Assembly: GCF_014205255.1 (NCBI RefSeq) | Contig: NZ_JACHNE010000001.1 | Span: forward strand, 2,294,001 to 2,358,000 | Source of the DNA: Streptomyces caelestis | GTDB lineage: Bacteria > Actinomycetota > Actinomycetes > Streptomycetales > Streptomycetaceae | Length of the DNA: 64,000 bases | Reading direction: 5' to 3' | Shown here: positions 44,655 through 53,735 of the stretch, piece by piece | Layout: every line of letters begins with the position of its first letter | How positions within the stretch are numbered: the stretch's first letter is position 1 | The notes under the pieces: generated by a model | Seen by the model: the letters and a program-made list of their open reading frames with translations, nothing else | Databases searched by the model: none | Told to the model about the DNA's origin: nothing | Translations under genes and position numbers: made by a program

Positions 44655-45206
44655 ATGACGATTTCTGCATCGGTTCCCCCGGCCTCGGAGAGCGCCACAG
44701 CCAGTGGCGGCACGGTCACCGACCGCCTCGTCGACGCCAACGCCCGGTACGCCGCCGACTTCACCGACCCGGGGATGGACGCGCGGCCCGTGCTGCAGGT
44801 CGCCGTCGTGGCCTGCATGGACGCCCGCCTCGACCTGCACGCGGCACTCGGTCTCGAGCTCGGTGACTGCCACACGATCCGCAACGCGGGCGGCGTCGTC
44901 ACCGACGACGTGATCCGCTCGCTGACCATCAGCCAGCGCAAGCTGGGGACGCGCAGCGTCGTCCTCATCCACCACACCGGCTGCGGCCTGGAGAGCCTCA
45001 CCGAGGACTTCCGCACCGAACTGGAGGCCGAGGTGGGCCAGCGCCCGGCGTGGGCGGTGGAGTGCTTCCGGGACGTCGACCAGGACGTACGGCAGTCGAT
45101 GCAGCGCGTGCGCACCTCGCCGTTCCTGCTGCACACCGACGACGTGCGGGGATTCGTCTTCGACGTGAAGACCGGCCGGCTGCGGGAAATCGACCCGGCC
45201 TCCTGA
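44655..45206 (+). CDS. Beta-class carbonic anhydrase
   Basis: A 183-residue zinc enzyme that interconverts CO2 and bicarbonate. The zinc ligands are visible as Cys in VACMDARLDLH (the CxDxR dyad is intact) and His plus Cys in LIHHTGCGLESL, in the order Cys-His-Cys of the beta class. The NAGGVVTDDVIRSL block lines the active site. It is short relative to plant-type enzymes and matches the small actinobacterial subgroup. Two start codons are close together (44649 and 44655), with no clear ribosome-binding site. It is transcribed away from the dcw operon. Confidence 0.88.
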   Translation: MTISASVPPASESATASGGTVTDRLVDANARYAADFTDPGMDARPVLQVAVVACMDARLDLHAALGLELGDCHTIRNAGGVVTDDVIRSLTISQRKLGTRSVVLIHHTGCGLESLTEDFRTELEAEVGQRPAWAVECFRDVDQDVRQSMQRVRTSPFLLHTDDVRGFVFDVKTGRLREIDPAS

Positions 45207-45300
45207 CCTGGCGGCCCGCCCCGGACACAACCCGCTGCAGCTGTCGAAAGCCTGTCAGTCACGCGTTCGAATGGTCACAAGGCCGACATATCGCGGCCAG

Positions 45301-45309
45301 TTATCCACA
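45301..45309 (+). promoter_or_regulatory. Isolated DnaA-box-like 9-mer
   Basis: TTATCCACA, a perfect classical DnaA box, in the 276-bp region before moxR. It is a single copy with no others nearby, so not an origin; any regulatory role is speculative. The rest of the gap shows no gene. Confidence 0.3.
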
Positions 45310-45482
45310 GTCGAGTGACACGAATCGGTAACGACAGCAAGAATGCGGGAGTGGCGTCACGCGGAACTTCACGCGTGGTGTCCGTGGTCCGGGGTGGGCC
45401 GGCCCGCGTCTTGGGGCGTCGGCCCGGGAAAATGGGGTATCCCGTGCTCCCTGAGAGCAAGGGAAAGGCCGAGGAGGGCCGG

Positions 45483-46523
45483 GTGACGACCTATGACGAT
45501 CGAGCGAGCCTCACTGATCTGACCGCCGTGGTGGATCGCGTGCGGGAGTCGGTGGAAGGCGTGATCGAGGGCAAGCCCGAGGTCGTACGGCTCTCGCTGA
45601 CCGTGCTGCTCGCCGAGGGACATCTGCTCATCGAGGACGTCCCGGGCGTCGGCAAGACGATGCTCGCCAAGGCACTGGCGCGGTCCATCGACTGCTCGGT
45701 GCGGCGCATCCAGTTCACGCCCGACCTGCTGCCCTCGGACATCACCGGTGTGTCCATCTGGGACCAGCAGCGCAGCGACTTCGAGTTCAAGCCGGGCGCG
45801 ATCTTCGCGCAGGTCGTGATCGGCGACGAGATCAACCGCGCCTCTCCCAAGACGCAGTCCGCGCTCCTGGAGTCCATGGAGGAGCGCCAGGTCACCATCG
45901 ACGGCAAGACCTACGAGCTGCCCAGCCCCTTCATGGTGGTGGCGACGCAGAACCCGGTCGAGATGGAGGGCACCTACCCACTGCCGGAGGCCCAGCGCGA
46001 CCGCTTCATGGCCCGGGTCTCGGTCGGCTACCCGAGCCCCGAGGCCGAGCTGCGGATGCTGGACGTGCACGGCGGCGTCTCGCCGCTGGAGGACCTCCAG
46101 CCCGTGGCCCACGCGCACGAGATCCTCAAGCTCATCGAGGCGGTGCGCGGCGTCCATGTCGCCGAGCCGGTCCGGCGCTACGCGGTCGACCTGGTCGGCG
46201 CCACACGCACGCACCCCGACCTGAGACTGGGCGCCTCCCCGCGCGCGACGCTGCACCTGCTGCGCGCGGCGAAGGCGTCCGCGGCCCTGAGCGGCCGGGA
46301 GTACGCGCTGCCGGACGACGTGCAGGCACTCGCCGTCGCCGTCCTGGCCCACCGTCTGCTGCCCACCGCCCAGGCCCAGCTCAACCGCCGCACCGCCGAG
46401 CAGGTCGTCGAGGAGATCCTCCAGCGCACCCCGGTGCCGTCGGCGCCGCAGCAGCAGAGCGGCTTCGGCGCTGTGGGCCGTACGGCGCCCGCGTATCCCT
46501 CGCACCCGCCCCGGAGGCTGTGA
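45483..46523 (+). CDS. MoxR family AAA+ ATPase
   Basis: A 346-residue AAA+ chaperone-like ATPase. Walker A is DVPGVGKTMLAKALA, Walker B VVIGDEINRASPKTQSALLESMEE, sensor 1 lies in VVATQNPVEMEGTYPLPEAQRDRFM, and the C-terminal lid has GASPRATLHLLRAAKA. MoxR proteins act with DUF58 and transglutaminase-like partners, as in the gene order here, probably remodelling or metal-loading a membrane complex. The GTG start is set by GGAGGGCC about 8 nt upstream; the open frame to the left lacks conservation. A 1-nt overlap leads to the next gene. Confidence 0.92.
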   Translation: MTTYDDRASLTDLTAVVDRVRESVEGVIEGKPEVVRLSLTVLLAEGHLLIEDVPGVGKTMLAKALARSIDCSVRRIQFTPDLLPSDITGVSIWDQQRSDFEFKPGAIFAQVVIGDEINRASPKTQSALLESMEERQVTIDGKTYELPSPFMVVATQNPVEMEGTYPLPEAQRDRFMARVSVGYPSPEAELRMLDVHGGVSPLEDLQPVAHAHEILKLIEAVRGVHVAEPVRRYAVDLVGATRTHPDLRLGASPRATLHLLRAAKASAALSGREYALPDDVQALAVAVLAHRLLPTAQAQLNRRTAEQVVEEILQRTPVPSAPQQQSGFGAVGRTAPAYPSHPPRRL

Positions 46524-47884
46524 TGACCACCGCGGGGACGGGGCAGCCGGAGGCCGACCGGGGCGAGCAGGGCGGCATCCGCACCGCCCTGGCCGGTCTG
46601 ACCACCCGCGGACGCTCCTTCCTGGCCGCCGGCGTCGCGGCCGCCGTCTGTGCGTATGTGCTCGGGCAGAGCGACCTGCTGCGCGTGGGCCTGCTGCTGG
46701 CGGTGCTGCCGCTGGTGTGCGCGACGGTGCTGTACCGCACCCGCTACCGGGTCGCGGGCAGCCGCCGCCTCTCCCCCGCCCGCGTACCGGCCGGCAGCGA
46801 GGCCCGGGTCCACCTGCGGATGGACAACGTCTCGCGGCTGCCCACGGGCGTGCTGATGCTCCAGGACCGGGTGCCGTACGTGCTCGGTCCCCGGCCCCGT
46901 TTCGTGCTCGACCGGGTGGAGGCGGGCGGCCGCCGCGAGGTGTCCTACCGGGTGCGCTCCGACCTGCGCGGCGGCTACCCGCTGGGCCCGCTCCAGCTGC
47001 GCCTGACCGACCCGTTCGGCATGTGCGAGCTGACCCGGTCCTTCTCGACGTACGACACCCTGACGGTGATCCCGCGCGTGGAGCCGCTGGCGCCGGTGCG
47101 GTTCAGCGGCGAGGCGAGGGGGTACGGCGACGGGCGGCAGCGTTCCCTCGCGCTGGCCGGCGAGGACGACGTGATCCCGCGCGGATACCGCTACGGCGAC
47201 GACCTGCGCCGTGTGCACTGGCGCTCCACCGCCCGCTACGGCGAGCTGATGGTCCGCCGTGAGGAGCAGCCGCAGCGCGCCCGCTGCACGGTACTGCTCG
47301 ACACCCGGGGCATCGCCTTCCAGGGCGTGGGTCCCGACTCGGCCTTCGAGTGGGCCGTGGCGGGCGCCGCGTCCGTGCTGGTGCACATGCTCGAACGGGG
47401 CTTCTCCGTAAGGCTGTTGACGGACACCGGAAACGCGGTGCCCGGCGAGGGCGGAGACGGCTTCGCGGGCGCGAGCCAGGGGTCGGCGGACACGGCCGGG
47501 CTGATGATGGACACCCTCGCGGTCATCGACCACTCCGACGGCGCGGGTCTGTCCCGGGCCTACGACGTGCTGCGCGGCGGGAACGAGGGGCTGCTGGTGG
47601 CCTTCCTCGGCGACCTGGACGAGGAGCAGGCGGCTGTGGCGGCCCGGATGCGGCAGCGCAGCTCAGGCGCGGTCGCCTTCGTGCTGGACAGCGACACCTG
47701 GGTGCGGGAACCGAGCGACGTGCCCGGTCCGTTGGACGGGAGCGGGGAGCGGTTGCGCATGCTGCGCGAGGCGGGCTGGACCGCCCTCGGCGTGCCGCGG
47801 GGTGCCTCCGTTGACGAGCTGTGGCGGCAGGCCGACCGGGAGCGCAGGGGGATGGCCGCCGCGGGCGGCGGGGAGGGACCGTGA
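46523..47884 (+). CDS. DUF58 domain protein
   Basis: A 453-residue protein with two membrane helices near the N-terminus (SFLAAGVAAAVCAYVLG and LLRVGLLLAVLPLVCATVLY), a beta-rich extracytoplasmic-like domain (residues 75-180), and a C-terminal DUF58 core with the signature GYRYGDDLRRVHWRSTARYGELMVRRE and a von Willebrand-like fold (CTVLLDTRGIAF). DUF58 proteins accompany MoxR ATPases. The ATG overlaps the moxR stop (TGATG); a GTG 3 nt before is possible. Its own stop overlaps the start of the next gene in the same way. Confidence 0.9.
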   Translation: MTTAGTGQPEADRGEQGGIRTALAGLTTRGRSFLAAGVAAAVCAYVLGQSDLLRVGLLLAVLPLVCATVLYRTRYRVAGSRRLSPARVPAGSEARVHLRMDNVSRLPTGVLMLQDRVPYVLGPRPRFVLDRVEAGGRREVSYRVRSDLRGGYPLGPLQLRLTDPFGMCELTRSFSTYDTLTVIPRVEPLAPVRFSGEARGYGDGRQRSLALAGEDDVIPRGYRYGDDLRRVHWRSTARYGELMVRREEQPQRARCTVLLDTRGIAFQGVGPDSAFEWAVAGAASVLVHMLERGFSVRLLTDTGNAVPGEGGDGFAGASQGSADTAGLMMDTLAVIDHSDGAGLSRAYDVLRGGNEGLLVAFLGDLDEEQAAVAARMRQRSSGAVAFVLDSDTWVREPSDVPGPLDGSGERLRMLREAGWTALGVPRGASVDELWRQADRERRGMAAAGGGEGP

Positions 47885-50260
47885 TGAGCGGGCGGATACG
47901 ACTGACGCTGGGGGCGTGGGCGGCCACGCTGATGGCCGCGTGCGCCCTGCCTGCCGACCTGGATCGTGCAGGCGGCCTTCCTGCTGGCCGTGCAGGCGGG
48001 CGTGGGTGCCGCGGCCCGCAGGGTGCCGCTGGCGCGCCCGCTGACGGTGGCGGCACAGGCCGTGGTCACGGTGCTGCTGCTGACGTTCGTGTTCGCCCGT
48101 GAGCAGGCCTTCGCCGGGCTGGTGCCCGGGCCGGACGCCCTCGACCGCTTCGGGCTCCTGCTCCGGCAGGGCGGGGAGGACATCGCGCGGTACGCGATCC
48201 CGGCGCCCCTGGAGTCCGACGGCATCCGGCTGATGCTCATCGGCGGCGTCCTGATCATCGGGCTGCTGGTGGACACCCTCGCGGTGACCTTCCGCAGCGC
48301 CGCCCCGGCCGGACTGCCGCTGCTCGCGCTGTACTCGGTGGCCGCGGGGCTGTCCGACGGGGGCACGGACTGGTTGTGGTTCCTGGTCGCGGCGGCCGGC
48401 TATCTGATGCTGCTCCTGGCCGAGGGGCGGGACCGGCTCTCCCAGTGGGGCCGGGTCTTCGGCGGGGCCTCGCGCACGGCCGGAGGGGAACCGAGCGGCG
48501 CCGCCCCGGTCCGCACCGGCCGCCGCATCGGCGTGGTCGCGCTGGGCATCGCCCTGGTGGTGCCGCTCGGCCTGCCCGCGATGAACGGCGGCCTGCTGGA
48601 CTCCGTGGGCGCGGGCGCGGGCGGCGGCACGGGCAGCGGCGGCACGATCTCCGCCGTGAACCCGCTGGTGTCACTCCGCGACAACCTGAACGTGGACGAG
48701 GACCGGCAGGTCCTCTCCGTGACGACGAAGATGGCCGACGTCTCGGACCTCTATCTGAGGATCGTGTCCCTGGACGACTTCGACGGCACGACCTGGAAGC
48801 CGTCCCGGCGATCCATCACCGCCGTCCCCGACGGCTCCTTCCCGACCCCGATCGGCCTCGGCCCCGAGGTCAAACGCACGGAGGTCGACACCACGATCAC
48901 GGCGGCCGGCTGGTACGCCCAGGACTGGCTGCCCATGCCGTACCCGCCGAGCGGCGTGACCATCCGGGGCAACTGGCGTTACGAGCCTCTGGGCATGACG
49001 CTGGTCGGCGACCACGGCCAGAACACACGAGGGCTGACGTACCAGGTCAAGAGCCTGGACGTACAGCCGACGGCGGAGCAGCTGGCCTCGGCGGCGCCCC
49101 CGCCGGCGGCCATCGAGCGCGATTTCACCAAGCTGCCCGACTCGCTGCCGCCGGTGGTGGCCCGCACCGCCCGCCAGGTCACCGCGGGCGCCGCCAACCC
49201 GTACGACCAGGCGGTCAAGCTCCAGGACTGGTTCGCCGTGACCGGCGGCTTCGAGTACGACACGCGGGTGCAGGTCGGCAGCGGCTCGGAGGGGATCGCC
49301 CGCTTCCTGAAGGACAAGCAGGGCTTCTGCGTGCACTTCTCCTTCACGATGGCGGCGATGGCCCGCTCCCTGGGCATACCGGCCCGGGTCGCGGTGGGCT
49401 TCGCACCCGGTTCCCCGCAGGCGGACGGCTCGGTGTCGGTGGGGCTGCGCGACGCGCACGCCTGGCCCGAGCTGTACTTCGAGGGCGTGGGCTGGACCCG
49501 CTTCGAGCCGACTCCGAACCGTGGCTCGCTGCCGCCGTATACCCTGCCGGAAAGCCCCGGAAGCTCGGTGCCGGACGTGGCGCGCCCGTCCCAGACGACG
49601 TCCGCCGCGCCGTCTGCGGCGCCCTCGACGAGCGACAGCTGCACGCCGGAGCAGAAGAAGCTGGACGGCGGGTGTGCGAGCGAGTCCCCGCAGGCGGTGC
49701 TGCCCACCGGTGACGACGGCCCGAAGTGGTACGCGATCCTGGCCTGGGCCCTGGCCGGCCTCGCCGTCCTGGCGCTCCCGCTGGCACCGATGCTGTGGCG
49801 CCTGCGGACCCGCGCGGTCCGGCTGGGGGCGCACGGCCGCAGCGACGCGGACGCCGTGCCGCACACGCTGGCCGTCTGGCAGGAGCTGACCGACACGGCC
49901 TGGGACTTCGGCATCGCGCCGGACGAGTCACAGACACCGCGCAAGGCGGCCGCCCGCATCGTCCGGCTGGGCTCCCTCGACGCGACGGCCGCGGCCTCGG
50001 TGCACCGGGTGGCGAACGCGGTGGAGCAGGTCCTGTACGCACCGCGTCCCCGCCCGACGCCGGGCCTCACGGAGGACGTCCGCCGTGCGGCAGCGGGCCT
50101 GAGCGCCGGGGTCGGCCGCGGCACCAGGCTCCGTGCCGTCCTGGTCCCGCGCTCCACCGTGCGCGTGGTGTGGGCGATGTCGGCCTGGTGGTCGGGCGTG
50201 CGGGAACGTGCCCTGGCGCTGCGGCCGACGTGGCGGAAGGCATCGGGGCAGCAGGGCTGA
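47884..50260 (+). CDS. Transglutaminase-like TgpA (DUF3488) membrane protein, apparent frameshift near 47950
   Basis: Third gene of the MoxR-DUF58-TgpA operon. Initiation at the ATG 47884 is well supported (GGGAGGG upstream, TGATG coupling) and gives a hydrophobic start MSGRIRLTLGAWAATLMAACAL, but that frame leaves the homologous path near 47950; the remaining about 765 codons run in the +1 frame from 47951 (LPTWIVQAAFLLAVQAG...). Removing one C at about 47950 joins them. The rest holds several helices, a transglutaminase domain with catalytic Cys in KQGFCVHFSF, His in RDAHAWPELYFEGVGW, and Asp-equivalent region FEPTPN, one more helix (WYAILAWALAGLAVLALPLA) and a cytoplasmic DUF4129-like tail. 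If unshifted, translation could only start at GTG 47966, losing the first helix. Confidence 0.8.
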
Positions 50261-50421
50261 CGGGCCCGGGGTGGCTTGGGCCGGTCGGGTTTGTGCGCCC
50301 GGCCGGCCTCGCTGTGTCTGCCTGGGGTTGGTCGGTGAGGCGTCCGGCTTCCCGTCGCTGCGGGCCAACACGCGCCGGACCCGGCGGAGGTGGCCTCCCA
50401 GGGAGGACCCTCCCTCGGGAG

Positions 50422-50481
50422 CCCCAGACGCGCGTCGTACGCATACGTCTGGGGGTGACCACCGACTGGGTGGTCACCCCC
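50422..50481. terminator. Overlapping alternative hairpins between tgpA and the DUF3040 gene
   Basis: GGGGGTGACCACC (50451-50463), GACTG loop, GGTGGTCACCCCC (50469-50481) is a perfect 13-bp stem. CCCCAGACG (50422-50430) can instead pair with CGTCTGGGG (50446-50454), sharing four bases with the first stem, so the two are mutually exclusive. The position between convergent genes supports bidirectional termination. No gene is seen in the rest of the 262-bp gap. Confidence 0.8.
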
Positions 50482-50522
50482 TGACTCATGTCTTCACGTG
50501 TCCTGGAAAGTCGCGCTCCGGG

Positions 50523-50924
50523 CTAATGGCCACCCTGCTCGTCGCGGCGCTTCTGCCAGCGCTGCTCGATGCGGTCCATCATGGAGCGCCGCTGCCGGCC
50601 CTGACGGCGGGCGGCCGGCTGTCCGCCGGCTCCGGCCGCCTGTTCGCCCGGCTTGGGGGCCTTGCGCCAGCCGGTCACGGCGAGCACGGCACAGCCCAGC
50701 ATGACGAGGAAGCCCACGACGCTGAGCCAGACCTGTTGGGCGACCATACCGGCCATGAGGAGCGCAATACCTACGAGGAAGCCCGCGACCGCCTGGTAGA
50801 CCCGTCGCCGGGTGTACGTACGCAGCCCGCTTCCCTCGAGCGCCGTCGCGAACTTGGGATCTTCGGCGTACAGCGCTCGCTCCATCTGCTCGAGCATGCG
50901 CTGCTCGTGCTCCGAGAGCGGCAC
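50523..50924 (-). CDS. DUF3040 membrane protein
   Basis: A 133-residue protein with the DUF3040 opening PLSEHEQRMLEQMERALYAEDPKFA, two membrane helices (VYQAVAGFLVGIALLMAGMVAQQ and VWLSVVGFLVMLGCAVLAVTGW) and a basic disordered tail (RRQGRQRRSMMDRIEQRWQKRRDEQ). The GTG is chosen because GAGGAGGA lies 5 nt upstream and family members begin PLSEHEQ. Small actinobacterial membrane proteins of this type are often near dcw genes; function unknown. Confidence 0.9.
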   Translation of the reverse strand: MPLSEHEQRMLEQMERALYAEDPKFATALEGSGLRTYTRRRVYQAVAGFLVGIALLMAGMVAQQVWLSVVGFLVMLGCAVLAVTGWRKAPKPGEQAAGAGGQPAARRQGRQRRSMMDRIEQRWQKRRDEQGGH

Positions 50925-51203
50925 GGAGTCCTCCTCATCGTGCAGTCGCCGGGGCGACCCGGGGGGTCTCTTCAGGATAGGCAGGGAATCGCCCCCGTGA
51001 AACCCGCCCCTCTGCGCCAATTGGCCAACCGGAATCCGCCATGGACGTCCCGGCTCGCTGAGGCCTACATTCCCCGGCGGCCGACCCGTCATGCCGGAAC
51101 GGTCTCCCTCGATCATACGGCGCCAAGCCCCCATTCGGGGGGCCTGTGGCGTACTCCATGCACAGCCCAGGCGCTGATCAGCGGTGGTGCCTCCGGAAGC
51201 GGC

Positions 51204-52001
51204 TCAGGCCTCGACCGACCCATCGGTCTCGATTGCCTCACCAGTCCCAGCGGTCTCACCCAGCACATGAAGCTGCGTGGCCACCGAGTGAAAGGCGGGA
51301 AGTTCGGCGGCGGCCTCCTCCAGCTTCAGCAGCGCCTCCAGGGCGCCGGGCTCGGTGTCGACGAGGACGCCGGGCACGAGGTCGGCGAACACCCGCACGC
51401 CGTGCACGGCGCCGACACGCAGGCCCGCGCCCTCGACCAGTCCCGTGAGCTGGTCCGCGGTGAAGCGGCGCGGGACGGGGTCACCCGTGCCCCATCGTCC
51501 GTTCGGGTCGTCGAGCGCCTGCCGGGCCTCCTTGAAGTGTCCGGCGAGGGCGCGGGCCAGCACGGCACCGCCGAGGCCGGCGGCGAGCAGGCTGAGGACG
51601 CCCTCCGAGCGCAGGGCGGCCACCGCGTTGCGGATGCCCTCGGCCGGGTCGTCCACGTACTCCAGGACGCCGTGGCACAGCACCACGTCGTAGCCACCGC
51701 GCTCGGCCACGTCGAAGAGGCCGTGGGCGTCGCCCTGCACGCCCTTCACCCGGTCGGCGACTCCTGCCTCGGCGGCGCGGCGCTCCAGGGCGAACAGCGC
51801 GTTGGGGCTGGGGTCGACGACGGTGACCCGGTGGCCGAGACAGGCGACGGGCACCGCGAACTTGCCGCTGCCGCCCCCGGTGTCGAGGACGTCCAGCGAC
51901 TCCCGCCCCGTGGCCTTGACCCGGCGGTCCAGGGCGTCCTGCAGGACCTCCCAGACCACGGCGGTACGGAGTGAGGCGCGGGGGCGCATCGGGTCCGACA
52001 C
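51204..52001 (-). CDS. Class I SAM-dependent methyltransferase (SmtA-like)
   Basis: A 265-residue methyltransferase. The SAM-binding loop is LDVLDTGGGSGKFAVPVA, with the acidic residue ending strand 2 in VTVVDPSPNALFALE and VLCHGVLEYVDDPAEGIRNAVAALRSEG as the post-motif; this LEYV pattern is like tRNA-modifying CmoM/SmtA. Acceptor substrate not identifiable. It is transcribed with the DUF3040 gene 279 nt downstream, though the gap suggests separate promoters. The region 50925-51203 shows no convincing gene. Confidence 0.88.
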   Translation of the reverse strand: MSDPMRPRASLRTAVVWEVLQDALDRRVKATGRESLDVLDTGGGSGKFAVPVACLGHRVTVVDPSPNALFALERRAAEAGVADRVKGVQGDAHGLFDVAERGGYDVVLCHGVLEYVDDPAEGIRNAVAALRSEGVLSLLAAGLGGAVLARALAGHFKEARQALDDPNGRWGTGDPVPRRFTADQLTGLVEGAGLRVGAVHGVRVFADLVPGVLVDTEPGALEALLKLEEAAAELPAFHSVATQLHVLGETAGTGEAIETDGSVEA

Positions 52002-52197
52002 GGCAGTTGACTCCTCGGCGCGGCACCGCCTCTTGCACGGCGGAGCGAACGGGGTGCCTTCCCCGGCCCCGGCGACGGGGAGGGAAGACTTCAGGCGTCC
52101 CCCACCCTATTGCCTCCGGCCGGGCAGCCGGCATGCCTCGGCCCTCACCCGGACACACGTCGGCACGACCAGGCGGACGCGCGCCGCCGGTGCCCGC

Positions 52198-52761
52198 TCA
52201 GCCCGCGTCCGGCATGCCCTGCCCTTCCCCCCGTCCCTCCGGCTGGTCCTGGTCCGGGCGGGGCTGCGGGAGGACCGGCTGGAGGACCAGCATGCGCTCG
52301 ACGATGCGCAGGAACATCGTCACGTCCCGTATCAGGTCGTCGGCGTCCCGGCTGCTGGCCGCGTCCTGGATGCCCGCCTCGGCACGGGCGCGGCGCCGGG
52401 CGCCGGAAGCGAACAGCGCGCTCCACTCGGACAGTTCGGGCGCGATCTCGGGGAGCACTTCCCAGGCGCTCCTGATCTTGGCCCGGGCCCGGGGCGAGGT
52501 CTCCGGCCGCCCGCGGGCGGCGAGCACGGCGGCGGCGGTGCGCAGGGCGGCCAGATGGGCCGTCGCGTAGCGCTCGTTCGGTGTTTCCAGGGCAGCGGCC
52601 TCGTCGAGGCCGGCTCGGGCCTGGGCGAGCAGGTCGAGGGCGGCGGGCGGGGCCGTGGCCCGGCGCAGCACGGGGTGCACGTCGCTCGCCGGGCCGGTCA
52701 GTGAGGGGGCAGGGCCGGAGGCGCGGCGCCGACGGGCGGCTGCTGCGGGGTAGCTGGCCAT
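52198..52761 (-). CDS. SAV_6107 family HEPN domain protein
   Basis: A 187-residue all-helical protein that I match, by overall pattern, to the SAV_6107 family of HEPN proteins. HEPN domains are nuclease or nucleotide-binding modules often with an R-x4-6-H motif; here R64-YATA-H69 in NERYATAHLAALR fits. The C-terminal helices include SAWEVLPEIAPELSEWSALFASGARRRARAEAG and a segment near RDADDLIRDVTMFLRIVERMLV. The last 25 residues are disordered. The gene is divergent from the pseudo-ABC/YhgE/TetR unit and shares its 182-bp promoter region, including the big palindrome. No antitoxin-like partner is adjacent. Confidence 0.8.
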   Translation of the reverse strand: MASYPAAAARRRRASGPAPSLTGPASDVHPVLRRATAPPAALDLLAQARAGLDEAAALETPNERYATAHLAALRTAAAVLAARGRPETSPRARAKIRSAWEVLPEIAPELSEWSALFASGARRRARAEAGIQDAASSRDADDLIRDVTMFLRIVERMLVLQPVLPQPRPDQDQPEGRGEGQGMPDAG

Positions 52762-52885
52762 GACGAACCTCCTGTCGTCTGTGTGACGGCACGTCCGGTC
52801 ACGGAGTGCCGTATGTGACCCATCGTGAGGTATGGCACTGACAATCCGCTCTGACCTGCGGCTTTGCTTCGATCGTAGGTTCGCA

Positions 52886-52921
52886 GTAGTTTTTGCACTG
52901 ACCAGTCAGTTCAAAAACTAC
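52886..52921. promoter_or_regulatory. 36-bp near-perfect palindromic operator
   Basis: Arms 52886-52902 and 52905-52921 read GTAGTTTTTGCACTGAC and GTCAGTTCAAAAACTAC and pair at 16 of 17 positions around a central CA. The core ACTGAC-CA-GTCAGT is typical of TetR operators. It ends 22 nt before the start of the pseudo-ABC gene and overlaps its presumed promoter (TACAAT at 52919-52924 as -10). The TetR gene at 55848 is the obvious candidate to bind it. It also lies 125 nt upstream of the divergent HEPN gene. Confidence 0.8.
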
Positions 52922-52943
52922 AATCCTCAATCGAAGGAGACTC

Positions 52944-53735
52944 GTGGGGGAACGAGTAGGGGCGCGGATCGCCGCCGAGGGCCTCGGGGTCAAGGGGCCG
53001 CGCGGGTGGGTGGTCCGCGGGATCTCCGTCGACGCCGAACCGGGATCGCTCGTCGCGGTCGAGGGCCCGTCCGGGTCCGGGCGTACATGCCTGCTGCTCG
53101 CGTTGACGGGGCGGATGAAGATCGCGGAGGGCACCGCCACCGTCGGCGAGGCCAGGCTGCCCAAGCAGCTGTCGGCGGTGCGTCGCGTCAGCGCCCTGGC
53201 CCATGTACCCGGGGTCACCGACCTCGACCCGGCTCTGACCGTCGGCGAGCACCTGCGGGAGCGGGCACTGCTCCAGCGGCGGTTCGGCGATTCCCTGCGC
53301 GGACTGCTGCGGCCCCGCGGCGAGCGGGCGGCCGAGGCCGGGCGGCGCGTCGAGGCGGCACTGGCCGCCGCCGGTCTGGACCTGGAGGCGCTGCCCAAGG
53401 GCCCCCGTACCGCCGTGCGCGATCTGGAGCGTCTGGAGGCGCTGCGGCTGTCGGTCGCCCTCGCGCTCATCGGCCGGCCTCTGCTGCTCGGGGTCGACGA
53501 CACCGACTTCAAGCTCTCGGACGCCGAACGGGACGAGGTCTGGTCCCTGCTCAGATCCCTCGCCGACGCCGGGACGACGGTCGTGGCGGTGTGCAGTGAG
53601 GCCCCCGAGGGCGCCGTCAGGGTGTCCACGCAGGAGAACCGGGACGACAGCGACGATCAGCAGGCCGCCGAGGACGACAAGGCCGGCCGGGGAGAGGAGA
53701 AGGCCGATGCGCTCGCCGAGACTGGCCGCGCTTGA
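52944..53735 (+). CDS. ABC-ATPase-like protein with degenerate catalytic motifs
   Basis: A 263-residue protein with the outline of an ABC nucleotide-binding domain but altered key residues. Walker A reads GPSGSGRT, with Arg for the invariant Lys; the Q-loop position reads HVPG; the LSGGQ signature is lost (RDLERLEALRLSVALAL); Walker B is LLLGVDDTD, with Asp for the catalytic Glu; and no H-loop His is seen (VVAVCSEAP). The C-terminal 30 residues are acidic and disordered. It probably partners the YhgE/Pip protein, whose gene overlaps by 29 nt. The GTG has GAAGGAGA 3 nt upstream. ATP hydrolysis is doubtful from sequence. Confidence 0.8.
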   Translation: MGERVGARIAAEGLGVKGPRGWVVRGISVDAEPGSLVAVEGPSGSGRTCLLLALTGRMKIAEGTATVGEARLPKQLSAVRRVSALAHVPGVTDLDPALTVGEHLRERALLQRRFGDSLRGLLRPRGERAAEAGRRVEAALAAAGLDLEALPKGPRTAVRDLERLEALRLSVALALIGRPLLLGVDDTDFKLSDAERDEVWSLLRSLADAGTTVVAVCSEAPEGAVRVSTQENRDDSDDQQAAEDDKAGRGEEKADALAETGRA

